Source: Novosphingobium sp. | Lineage (GTDB): Bacteria; Pseudomonadota; Alphaproteobacteria; Sphingomonadales; Sphingomonadaceae | Reading direction: 5' to 3' | Assembly (NCBI RefSeq): GCF_039595395.1 | Contig: NZ_JBCNLP010000001.1 | Location: forward strand, 1,426,001-1,490,000 | Length of the DNA: 64,000 bases | Part shown: positions 1-7,463 of the stretch, one piece after another | Numbering within the stretch: position 1 is the first letter of the stretch | Layout of the letters: the number at the start of each line of letters is the position of its first letter | Translations under genes and position numbers: made by a program | Notes under the pieces: generated by a model | What the model was told of the DNA's origin: nothing | What the model saw: the letters and a program-made list of their open reading frames with translations, nothing else | Database searches by the model: none

Positions 1-1262
1 CCGCATGCCATGATCGCGGCGACCAGCGGCAGGGTAAAGCCCGCCTGAAACAGGAAGCCGCCGATCACCGGGCCCAGCGCCGCGCCGCCACGCCCCACGC
101 CGATCACAAAGCCCGTGCCCCCCGCGCGAGTCGCGGTGGGGAAGGAAGAGGCGACCAGCGCATAGAGCCCCACCACACCCGCATTGGTGCAGAAGCCGCC
201 GATGGCCGCCGCCCATGCCAGCGCATGCAGGCCCGCGTGCGGCTGGCCGAACCAGGTCACCGTCACCACCGAGGCCAGCATGGCGCCGACGATCAGCTTG
301 CGCAGCGGCAGCACGCTGCTGAGCGCGGCAAACACCAGTCCGCCGATCAGCCCGCCGACATTGGCCCAGACCAGCACGCCGCCCGCCGCCGAGGGGGTGA
401 AGCCCATATCGCTGACCACCTTGGGCACCCATTTCAGGATGAAGTAGAAGGTGAGGATATGCATGAAATAGGCGATGGTCAGCATCACGGTCAGGCGGCG
501 CAGATCGGGCGAGAACAGATCGGCCAGCGTGGTCTTGCGCGGTGCTTCGCTCTGCGGGGGTAGGGCCGAGACAGTGTCATGCCCCAGCTTGCGCAGCGAC
601 TGGTTGAGGCGCCCCAGCGTGCCTGCATCGCGTCGCAGCAACACGGCGCTGACGGGCTCGGGCAGGAAGATCGCCACGAAGGGCAGCAGCAGCAGCGTCA
701 TGCCGCAGCCCAGCAGGAACACATCGCGCCAGCCATGGGTGGCCAGCATGGCGCTGGCGATCGAGCCGCCCGCGATGGCGCCCATGGGGTAACCCGCCGC
801 CATCACCGTGACGGCGGCGCTGCGCCAGCGGTCATTGGCATATTCGGCAACCAGCGCATTGGTGACCGCCAGCATGCCGCCGATGCCAAGGCCCGTCAGC
901 ACGCGGGTGATCGCCAGCTCTGGCAGGGAATGGACGAAAGATGTGGCGCCCATGCCCGCCAGCATCATCGCCAGACAGCCCAGCACCGTGGCGCGCCGCC
1001 CGATCCTGTCGGCCACCTGGCCCAGCAGGATCGAGCCGAGCGCCATGCCCATCAGCTCGAACGAGAGCACAAAGCCCAGCGCTTTGCGGTCGATGGCCCA
1101 TTCGGCGGCGATGCCCGGCGAGGCAAAGCTGATCGAGAGCACATCGAAACCGTCCAGAGCATTGAGCGCGACACAGACCGCGATAGCCATCACCTGCTGC
1201 CACCGCATGGAGGCCATGGCCATCAGGCGCCGTGGGTCGGCGCCGGTCTGTGTGTCGATCAT
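1..1262 (-). CDS. MFS transporter, aromatic acid:H+ symporter (AAHS) type, 3' end missing
   Basis: Inner-membrane 12-TM major facilitator; about 420 codons are visible before the window edge. Near the N-terminus (about residue 37) is DGFDV, the acidic TM1 motif typical of AAHS carriers such as PcaK and BenK, and the cytoplasmic loop has DRIGRR (about residues 84-89), the MFS signature. ATG at 1262 follows a GAGAGAG ribosome-binding site. It lies 32 bp downstream of the ferA-like gene on the same strand, so it is probably the last or a late gene of the ferulate operon. I infer uptake of a hydroxycinnamate or another aromatic acid; the substrate cannot be read from sequence. The C-terminus lies off-window. 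Family assignment is firm, substrate is not. Confidence 0.85.
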   Translation of the reverse strand, partial: MIDTQTGADPRRLMAMASMRWQQVMAIAVCVALNALDGFDVLSISFASPGIAAEWAIDRKALGFVLSFELMGMALGSILLGQVADRIGRRATVLGCLAMMLAGMGATSFVHSLPELAITRVLTGLGIGGMLAVTNALVAEYANDRWRSAAVTVMAAGYPMGAIAGGSIASAMLATHGWRDVFLLGCGMTLLLLPFVAIFLPEPVSAVLLRRDAGTLGRLNQSLRKLGHDTVSALPPQSEAPRKTTLADLFSPDLRRLTVMLTIAYFMHILTFYFILKWVPKVVSDMGFTPSAAGGVLVWANVGGLIGGLVFAALSSVLPLRKLIVGAMLASVVTVTWFGQPHAGLHALAWAAAIGGFCTNAGVVGLYALVASSFPTATRAGGTGFVIGVGRGGAALGPVIGGFLFQAGFTLPLVAAIMAC

Positions 1263-1294
1263 ACTCTCTCAACCCTATCGTGTTTTATCGTGTA

Positions 1295-3403
1295 TCAACC
1301 AACCAGCATCAGCGCGTCGAGCGCCAGCAGGCCATGACCCTTCGGACCCAGAATGACAGGATTGAGGTCCAGTTCAAGCAGGCGCGGATTGGCGACCATC
1401 ACAGCCGCCACCTGCCGGATCAAACCGGCCAGAGCCTGCACATCGAGCGCCGGAGCGCCGCGCCATCCGGCCAGCAGCGGCGCATTCTTCAGCCCCATCA
1501 GCGCGGCGACGATCTGCTCCTCGCCAAGATCGGGGGTGATGAGGGCGACATCCTTCAGGATTTCCGCCGTCACCCCGCCGAAACCGGCCAGCACCACCGG
1601 GCCCCAGTCGGGATCGTTTTTGGCGCCCACGATCATTTCCAGACCGCGCGCGCCCATGGTCTCGATCAGCACGCCATCCAGCGCGATGCCCGCGTCATAG
1701 GCCGCGACATTGGCATGAATGCGCTCCCATGCGGCGCGCACGGCGGCATCGTCGGGCAGGTTGAGGATCACGCCGCCCGCATCGCTCTTGTGGCTGAGCG
1801 CGGCGGCCTGCGCCTTCATGGCGACCGGATAACCGGCGGCCTGAGCGGCGCTGACCGCCTCCTCGGCGCTGGCGGCAAAACCGCCGCGCGGGAAGGCAAG
1901 GCCCAAGGGCGCCAGCAGCGCCTTGGAGCGATATTCCGGGATGACGCCCGCCTCATCCTCCAGCGCGGGGATGGCGAAAGGCGCGGGCGTATGGTCGGCC
2001 AGATCGCGCATGGCGGCAAGGCCGATGCGGGTGAGGGCGCGCAGGGCCCGCTCGGTGCTGGGGAAATAGGTGGCCCCGGCGGCGCGCAGATCGGCAATAT
2101 ACTGCGCGGGGATCTCGGCGCCTTCGTCCAGCCCGGCGAAGATCACCGGCTTGGTGGCACCTTCCAGCGCGGGGAGGATGGCGGGCACCTTGATCTTCGC
2201 GGTGACCGGATCGCCCTGAATGATCCCGGCGACCACGGCGCCGATGCGGTCATCGTTCAACAAAGCGCCCAGCGTGTTGGTATAGATCGAGGGCTGCGAC
2301 AGGCCCTGCGCGGTGATGTCCAGCGGATTGGACACAGGTACGAAGACCGGCAAGGCCGCGCGCAGGGCCGGGCTGTCCTCATCATGCAACTGCGCCAGCG
2401 GCAGGCCCAGTTCCTCGGCCAGATCGAGGGTGAGGGCCTTGAAGGCGCCGCTCTCGCCCAGCACCGCGACCTCGCGGGAGGCCAGTACGGGGCTGCGCAG
2501 CAGGATTTCGGAAATATCGCCCAGTTCTTCCAGCGTTTCGGCAAAAATCACACCGGCGCGCTCCACCTTGGCACGCATCAGGGCGTAATCGCCCGCCATG
2601 GCGCCGGTATGCGTCGCGGCGGATTCCCGCGCCGCGCTGGACTTGCCGGGGTGAAGCAGCACGATACGCTTGCCCACCGCATGCAGCGCGCGGGCAGCGG
2701 CAAGAAAGGCGGCGGGCGCGCGGAACTGCTCGACGATCATCGCTACGACCTGCGTGTGCGGGTCCTCCACCAGCCAGTCGATGTAATGCTCGACCCCGCT
2801 GGCGGCCTCATTGCCGGTCGAGACCGAATAGGACACCGGCACCTGCCGCGCCAGCATGGTGGTGCACAGCACCGCCGCCATCGCGCCCGATTGCGACACC
2901 ACCGCCAGCGCTTTGCCCGCAGGCGGCGTGATCGCGGTTTCCACAAAGGTCAGCGCGGCATTGTTCACATGGTTGACCAGACCAAGGCAGTTGGGTCCCT
3001 CGATCACCATGCCGCTTTCACGGCCGATGCGGGCGATCTCGGCCTGCTGGGCCAGACCCTCGGGGCCGCCCTCGGCAAAGCCCGCCGAAAAGATGATCGC
3101 CGCGCCGACCTTGCGCGCGGCAAGGCCACGCACCGTATCCAGCACAAAGGCCTGAGGGATGGCCAGCACGGCCACATCCACGCCCTCGGGCAAGGCATCG
3201 ACAGAGGGGAGGCAGGGCAGGTCGCCGATCGTCTCGCGATTGGGGTTCACCGGGTAAATCCTGCCCGCGAAACCATTGCGCAGCAGATTGCCCAGCACGC
3301 TGGCGCCCAGCGCTCCGGGCTTGTCGCTGGCCCCCACCACGGCGACGCTGGCCGGGCGCAGAAGGCGGGCGATATGCTCCCGATCGGGATAGGTCGTGCT
3401 CAT
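1295..3403 (-). CDS. ferA: Feruloyl-CoA synthetase, NDP-forming acyl-CoA synthetase type (FerA-like)
   Basis: About 702 aa. It begins with a CoA-binding Rossmann domain (VAVVGASDKPGALG, about residues 21-34), continues through the succinyl-CoA-ligase-like domains and ends in an ATP-grasp half (about residue 480 on). This is the fused architecture of NDP-forming acyl-CoA synthetases, the family to which FerA of Sphingobium SYK-6 belongs, rather than the AMP-forming family. It would convert ferulate, and probably p-coumarate and caffeate, to the CoA thioester. I chose ATG 3403 because GGAGAG lies 7 bp upstream; an in-frame ATG at 3445 lacks this. The gene follows the hydratase/lyase gene (gap 130 bp, with a hairpin), which is what fixes the substrate class. 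Without that context it could be any acetyl/acyl-CoA synthetase. Confidence 0.82.
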   Translation of the reverse strand: MSTTYPDREHIARLLRPASVAVVGASDKPGALGASVLGNLLRNGFAGRIYPVNPNRETIGDLPCLPSVDALPEGVDVAVLAIPQAFVLDTVRGLAARKVGAAIIFSAGFAEGGPEGLAQQAEIARIGRESGMVIEGPNCLGLVNHVNNAALTFVETAITPPAGKALAVVSQSGAMAAVLCTTMLARQVPVSYSVSTGNEAASGVEHYIDWLVEDPHTQVVAMIVEQFRAPAAFLAAARALHAVGKRIVLLHPGKSSAARESAATHTGAMAGDYALMRAKVERAGVIFAETLEELGDISEILLRSPVLASREVAVLGESGAFKALTLDLAEELGLPLAQLHDEDSPALRAALPVFVPVSNPLDITAQGLSQPSIYTNTLGALLNDDRIGAVVAGIIQGDPVTAKIKVPAILPALEGATKPVIFAGLDEGAEIPAQYIADLRAAGATYFPSTERALRALTRIGLAAMRDLADHTPAPFAIPALEDEAGVIPEYRSKALLAPLGLAFPRGGFAASAEEAVSAAQAAGYPVAMKAQAAALSHKSDAGGVILNLPDDAAVRAAWERIHANVAAYDAGIALDGVLIETMGARGLEMIVGAKNDPDWGPVVLAGFGGVTAEILKDVALITPDLGEEQIVAALMGLKNAPLLAGWRGAPALDVQALAGLIRQVAAVMVANPRLLELDLNPVILGPKGHGLLALDALMLVG

Positions 3404-3490
3404 CCAAACTCTCCCATGGCCGCCTTCCCGAGCATTCTTGGGCACGGTGAAGCCTGTGTCGCTCTGGCGAGGCGGCGCAAGTTTCCTGGG

Positions 3491-3526
3491 CCTGAGCGCA
3501 TCCCTGTTTCGGCGGATGCGCTCAGG
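3491..3526. other. 13-bp perfect hairpin between ferB-like and ferA-like genes
   Basis: CCTGAGCGCATCC (3491-3503) and its exact complement (3514-3526) flank a 10-nt loop, just after the ferB-like stop codon on the minus strand. There is no T-tract, so a complete intrinsic terminator is unlikely. Partial attenuation or an mRNA-stability/processing element that sets ferB above ferA is possible (inference). Confidence 0.6.
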
Positions 3527-3533
3527 GTCTCTA

Positions 3534-4370
3534 TCAGTCGCGCGTCTTGTTCAGATCGTAAGCGCCAAGGCCCGGCTTGAAGGTCTTGTCGTCGATGAAC
3601 TGGCGGGTGGCTTCCTTGCGGCCTTCGCTGTCGAAGTAATTGGCCGCTTCCTGCGTGCGGATCAGATAGTCCTCGGCATTGTCATAGGTCATCTCGCGCA
3701 CGCGGCGCACGGCCCACTTGGTGGCGCGCAGGGCATGCGGGTTCTTGCCCAGCAGCACATTGGCCATCTCGGTGACGCGGGCCTTCAGCCTGTCGCCGGG
3801 CACGGCCTCATTGACCAGACCCCATTCGGCGGCCTTCTTGCCGTCGACATTCTCGCCCATCATGGCGTGATACATGGCGTTGCGGAAACCGGTCAGCTCG
3901 GCAATCACCTTGCTGGCGCCGCCGCCGGGCAGAATGCCCCAGTTGATTTCCGACAGGCCGAACTGGGCGTCTTCCGCAGCCACCGCCAGATCGCAGGCGA
4001 AGAGCGGACCATAGGCGCCGCCAAAGCACCAGCCATTGACCATGGCGATGGTGGGCTTTTCCAGCCAGCGCAGGCGCTCCCACCAGCCATAGGCCTCACG
4101 CTGGGCGGCGCGGGTGGCGCCCAGGCCCTTTTCCTCGTTCTCGCGGAAATATTCCTTCAGATCCATGCCCGCGCTGAACGCGCTGCCTTCGCCCGTCAGC
4201 ACCACCACGCCGACATCCTCGCGGAACTCGACGCTTTCCAGAACGCGCATCATCTGGCGGTTGAGCTTGGGGCTCATGCAGTTGCGCTTTTCGGGGCGGT
4301 TGTAAGAGACCCAGGCGATGCGGTTTTCAACCACCAGCGAGACGGTCTCTTCTTCGGTGCGTTCAGTCAT
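3534..4370 (-). CDS. ferB: Feruloyl-CoA hydratase/lyase (hydroxycinnamoyl-CoA hydratase-lyase)
   Basis: 278 aa crotonase-fold enzyme, the usual length for this family. It would hydrate feruloyl-CoA and cleave it retro-aldol to vanillin and acetyl-CoA. Visible family signatures: NRPEKRNCMSPKLNRQM (about residues 24-40), the oxyanion-hole stretch SAFSAGMDLKEYFRE (about 63-77), KPTIAMVNGWCFGGAYGPL (about 104-122) and FGLSEINWGILPGG (about 137-150), matching Pseudomonas Ech/HCHL closely, including the Glu in SEINWG. ATG 4370 has GGAGAG five bases upstream. The palindrome at 4400-4417 lies directly in front of it. Together with the CoA ligase downstream and the vanillin dehydrogenase upstream, this completes the CoA-dependent non-beta-oxidative ferulate pathway. 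Confidence 0.93.
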   Translation of the reverse strand: MTERTEEETVSLVVENRIAWVSYNRPEKRNCMSPKLNRQMMRVLESVEFREDVGVVVLTGEGSAFSAGMDLKEYFRENEEKGLGATRAAQREAYGWWERLRWLEKPTIAMVNGWCFGGAYGPLFACDLAVAAEDAQFGLSEINWGILPGGGASKVIAELTGFRNAMYHAMMGENVDGKKAAEWGLVNEAVPGDRLKARVTEMANVLLGKNPHALRATKWAVRRVREMTYDNAEDYLIRTQEAANYFDSEGRKEATRQFIDDKTFKPGLGAYDLNKTRD

Positions 4371-4399
4371 GGGGACTCTCCGGAATGCTTATGAATGCT

Positions 4400-4417
4400 A
4401 TGATTGATATCAATCAT
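4400..4417. promoter_or_regulatory. Perfect 18-bp palindrome, putative operator of ferBA
   Basis: ATGATTGATATCAATCAT is a perfect dyad located 30 bp upstream of the ferB-like start, in an AT-rich island within GC-rich DNA. Thirteen bases (GCTATGATTGATA, 4397-4409) recur identically upstream of the vanillin dehydrogenase gene at 6417-6429. The position suits a repressor overlapping the promoter. In SYK-6 a MarR-type regulator (FerC) controls ferBA; no marR gene is in this window, so the regulator is unassigned. Confidence 0.65.
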
Positions 4418-4447
4418 GATGTTATAGTCAATAGCGATATTTGCCGC

Positions 4448-4975
4448 TTACCGCACCACGAACACGTCGATCCGCACCTCATGCGGCAGGCGGATGCCGC
4501 GTGCGACAAAGGCATGGCGGGTCAGCCAGTCATGCGGGCCCGGCTTGACGGTAAAGCGCGGCGTGGTGCGGAAATAATAGGCCGAAGGATCGACCTCCAC
4601 ACCCCGCGCCAGCTTCTCGCTGACCTCAGGGCTGGCGACGCGCACGCCCGGATTGCTGATCTCGATCACCGTGCCGTCCGCAGCCTTGAGCGCATAATGC
4701 GCCTCGACATGGGTGAGGCCATCGGGCTCGATGCTCTGCCAGTCGCCGCCGCCGGGCAGGACGGTGCCCTGCAGCATCGGGCCGGTGATCGTGCCCCCGG
4801 TGATGCCGATATAGCGCCGCCGCGCACCATCGACCGAGCCCATCTCCAGCGGCGGATCGAGGGTGATCTGGGCGCTGAAGGCATACTCAAGCTGAGGGGC
4901 GGGGGGCGGGGCAGGCTCCCCCGCCGCAGCGGATGAGGCCAGCAGGGCGGCGGCCATCGAAAGGCTGTTGCTCAT
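4448..4975 (-). CDS. DUF3237 domain protein, putatively exported
   Basis: 175 aa. The N-terminus (MSNSLSMAAALLASSAAAG) looks like a short signal peptide, followed by a Pro-rich linker and then a domain beginning LEYAFSAQITLDPPLEMG (about residues 29-46), which matches the DUF3237 beta-barrel family. GG...GPMLQGTVLPGGGDW and the THVEAHYAL segment are family-typical. No catalytic residues are established for this family. ATG 4975 follows AAAGGA. It lies 19 bp downstream of the vanillin dehydrogenase gene, so the two are very probably co-transcribed and the protein likely serves ferulate/vanillin metabolism, but its activity is unknown. Confidence 0.75.
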   Translation of the reverse strand: MSNSLSMAAALLASSAAAGEPAPPPAPQLEYAFSAQITLDPPLEMGSVDGARRRYIGITGGTITGPMLQGTVLPGGGDWQSIEPDGLTHVEAHYALKAADGTVIEISNPGVRVASPEVSEKLARGVEVDPSAYYFRTTPRFTVKPGPHDWLTRHAFVARGIRLPHEVRIDVFVVR

Positions 4976-4994
4976 GGGGCTGTCCTTTCGCGGA

Positions 4995-6392
4995 TCAGAT
5001 CGGGAAGTGGCCGGGCTGGGTTTCCATGGTGATCCAGCGGGTCTCGGTGAAGCTGTCGATGCCCTGCATGCCGCCGAACTTGCCATAGCCGCTGTCGCCC
5101 ACGCCGCCAAAGGGCATCTGCGCCTCGTCATGCACGGTGGGGCCGTTGATATGGCAGATGCCTGCCTTGATCTGGCGCGCCACGCGAAGCCCGCGCGCGC
5201 CGTCTCCGGTGAAGACCGCGCTGGAGAGGCCATAGGCGCTGTCATTGGCGATCTCGATGGCATGGGCTTCGTCGCGGGCGCGGATCATCGCGACCACCGG
5301 GCCGAAGCTTTCGTCGCGGTAGAGGTTCATTGCCTCGGTCACGCCATCGACCACGGTGGCGGGCATCAGCACGCTCTCGGCCTGGCCGCCGGTGAGGAGC
5401 TTGGCGCCCTTGGCGGTGGCGTCCCCGATCAGCGCGTTGACGTGGTTGACGGTCTTGATGTCCACCACGGCGCCCAGCGGCGTGGTGCCCTCGCGCGGAT
5501 CGCCGGTGGTCATGGAAGCGACCTTGGTGGCGAATTTCTCGGCAAAGGCATCGGCGATGGCGTCCACCACGATGATCCGCTCGGTGGACATGCAGATCTG
5601 GCCCTGGTTCATGAAGGCGCCGAAGGCGGCGGCCTTCACCGCCTCATCCAGATCGGCGTCATCCAGCACCAGCAGCGGCGCCTTGCCGCCCAGTTCGAGC
5701 AGGCAAGGCTTCAACTGCTCGGCGGCGCGCTTGGCGATGATGCGGCCCACGGTGGTGGAGCCGGTGAAGTTGATGCGTTTCACTGCAGGCGCGTCGATCA
5801 GCGCGCCGACGATCTCTCCGGCGTCAGCAGGCGCATTGGTGACGACATTGACCACGCCCTCGGGGAAACCGGCTTCGGCAAAGGCCTCGATGATCAGGGC
5901 GTGGGTGCGCGGGCAGATCTCGCTGGCCTTCAGGATCACCGCATTGCCGCAGGCCAGCGGCGTGGCGATGGCGCGCACGCCAAGGATGATCGGCGCATTC
6001 CACGGCGCGATGCCCAGGATCACGCCCACCGGCTCCTTCAGCGCCATGGCGAGACAGCCGGGCTTGTCGCTGGGGATCACCTCGCCGCGGATCTGAGTGG
6101 TGAGGGCCGCAGCCTCGCGCACCATGCTGGCGGCCAAGGTCAGGTTGAACATGGCCCAACCGGCGGTGGCGCCGATCTCGCCCATCATCGCCTCGACGAA
6201 GGCATCCTTGCGGGCCAGCAGCGCATCGGCGGCCTTGGCCAGCACGGCGCGGCGGGCGTTGGGCCCCATGGCGCCCCAAGCGGGCTGCGCGGCCCCAGCC
6301 TTGGCGGCAATGGCGGCGGCATCGGCCGCAGTCATCGCCGTGGCGGTGGAGGCAACGGCCCCCGTCAGCGGATCAAGGCGCGTGAATTCCAT
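4995..6392 (-). CDS. vdh: Vanillin dehydrogenase (NAD(P)-dependent aldehyde dehydrogenase)
   Basis: 465 aa aldehyde dehydrogenase superfamily member. Visible elements: the substrate/cofactor stretch GIAPWNAPIILG, the FTGSTTVG nucleotide-binding motif, the general-base segment LELGGKAPLLVLDDADLD, the catalytic Cys in FMNQGQICMSTER, and ESFGPVV. It resembles salicylaldehyde/vanillin dehydrogenases (Vdh, LigV). It would oxidise the vanillin made by the hydratase/lyase to vanillate. ATG 6392 has GGGAGAG six bases upstream; an in-frame ATG at 6413 is less well placed. A copy of the operator half found at ferB lies at 6417-6431. Benzaldehyde-type substrates in general remain possible. Confidence 0.85.
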   Translation of the reverse strand: MEFTRLDPLTGAVASTATAMTAADAAAIAAKAGAAQPAWGAMGPNARRAVLAKAADALLARKDAFVEAMMGEIGATAGWAMFNLTLAASMVREAAALTTQIRGEVIPSDKPGCLAMALKEPVGVILGIAPWNAPIILGVRAIATPLACGNAVILKASEICPRTHALIIEAFAEAGFPEGVVNVVTNAPADAGEIVGALIDAPAVKRINFTGSTTVGRIIAKRAAEQLKPCLLELGGKAPLLVLDDADLDEAVKAAAFGAFMNQGQICMSTERIIVVDAIADAFAEKFATKVASMTTGDPREGTTPLGAVVDIKTVNHVNALIGDATAKGAKLLTGGQAESVLMPATVVDGVTEAMNLYRDESFGPVVAMIRARDEAHAIEIANDSAYGLSSAVFTGDGARGLRVARQIKAGICHINGPTVHDEAQMPFGGVGDSGYGKFGGMQGIDSFTETRWITMETQPGHFPI

Positions 6393-6416
6393 CTCGACTC
6401 TCCCAGAGTTCATTTA

Positions 6417-6431
6417 GCTATGATTGATAGC
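6417..6431. promoter_or_regulatory. Operator-like inverted repeat upstream of vdh
   Basis: GCTATGATTGATAGC has 5-bp arms (GCTAT/ATAGC) around 5 nt and shares 13 consecutive bases with the ferB upstream region (4397-4409). It sits 25 bp before the vdh start, like the ferB site (30 bp). I read both as sites for one regulator. Confidence 0.55.
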
Positions 6432-6473
6432 TTAATTTAAGGCCGCGCCTAGCCCCTTTTTGCGAGGGTTGTT

Positions 6474-7352
6474 TCAGCCTTGCGATGAACTGTCGGCTGC
6501 GGGCTTGTCGCGCTCCATGCGGGGACGATGGCCGGTCATGCGCAGATAGAAACGCGAGAAATAGGAGGGGTCGCCAAAGCCCAGCTCCTGCGCCACCTGC
6601 TCCACGCTGGCGCTGGTGTAGCGCAGCAGGCGCTGGGCCTCCAGCGTCAGTCGCCGGTTGATCAGATCGAGCGGGCTGCAATCCAGCCGCGCCCGGCACA
6701 AGCGGCTGAGGGTGCGCGGGGTGCAGCCGATGCTGGTGGTGTAGAACTCCAGCGGGCGATGGTCGCGCAGATGGGTCTCGATCATATGGCGGAATTGCGT
6801 CAGACGGCGGTCGTCCCGGCTGTGTGGATCGGCGTGCTCGGGGGCGGGGAGGCTGCGCACCAGCGCCTCGGCCAGGGCGTGGATTAGCGCTGGCTGGGTC
6901 TGCCAGTCCTGCATCAGCGCCAGCATCTCGCCCGCCAGCATCGCGATGCGGGCCATGGCGGCGGGGGGCAGGGCGCCATGCCCCCCCGAGGTCAGCCAGC
7001 GGCGCAGCGGGTCCTCCGGGCCATGCGCGCGTGCCAGGAAGTCCTGCGAGAGCGTCATGATATGGCCCACCGTATCGGGGCGGAAGCGGAAGCCATGCAC
7101 GCTGCCCACCGGCAGGGTGACGAAACCGGGCGGGGAGAGGGCGAAACCTTCGCCATCCAGCGTCACATCGGCATGGCCCTCTGTGACAATAAGCACCTGA
7201 ATTCCATGGTCGTGGCGGTGCGGCTTGATCTCCCAGTCATGCAGGCTGGAGCGGATCGCAATCGTTTCGATATGCACGAAACCGGCGCTGCTTTGCGCTT
7301 CCGCGTCGCTGTAGAGGCCATAGGTGGGGATGGGAGGAGACGTTGGTCGCAT
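6474..7352 (-). CDS. pobR: AraC-family regulator, PobR-like
   Basis: About 292 aa from ATG 7352 (an ATG at 7385 is an alternative; neither has a strong ribosome-binding site). The N-terminal half is a cupin-type sensor (EIKPHRHDHGIQVLIVTEG, with metal-binding-like His residues). The C-terminal AraC domain has two helix-turn-helix units (FYTTSIGCTPRTLSRLCRA and VEQVAQELGFGDPSYFSRF). It is divergent from pobA with an intergenic space of about 110 bp, the classical arrangement in which PobR activates pobA in response to 4-hydroxybenzoate. It could also act on the adjacent vanillin operon. Confidence 0.85.
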   Translation of the reverse strand: MRPTSPPIPTYGLYSDAEAQSSAGFVHIETIAIRSSLHDWEIKPHRHDHGIQVLIVTEGHADVTLDGEGFALSPPGFVTLPVGSVHGFRFRPDTVGHIMTLSQDFLARAHGPEDPLRRWLTSGGHGALPPAAMARIAMLAGEMLALMQDWQTQPALIHALAEALVRSLPAPEHADPHSRDDRRLTQFRHMIETHLRDHRPLEFYTTSIGCTPRTLSRLCRARLDCSPLDLINRRLTLEAQRLLRYTSASVEQVAQELGFGDPSYFSRFYLRMTGHRPRMERDKPAADSSSQG

Positions 7353-7463
7353 GTCCGGAAAGTACCAATACAATGTCTGTCTCATCCCTTCTGCCTGTGG
7401 CTGCGCGGTGTCAAGTTTTGGGCAAGCGCTGCCTCGATACGGCGGCATGGCAGGAGAGAGGAT

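Noticed and set aside
1232..3580. 782-codon open frame on the plus strand, opposite the ferA-like gene
   Set aside because: It is the antisense shadow of a clearly recognised acyl-CoA synthetase in GC-rich DNA; composition is Arg/Gln/His/Gly-rich with no domain.
4968..6440. 490-codon plus-strand open frame opposite vanillin dehydrogenase
   Set aside because: Antisense shadow of a textbook aldehyde dehydrogenase; low-complexity His/Gly/Ala translation.
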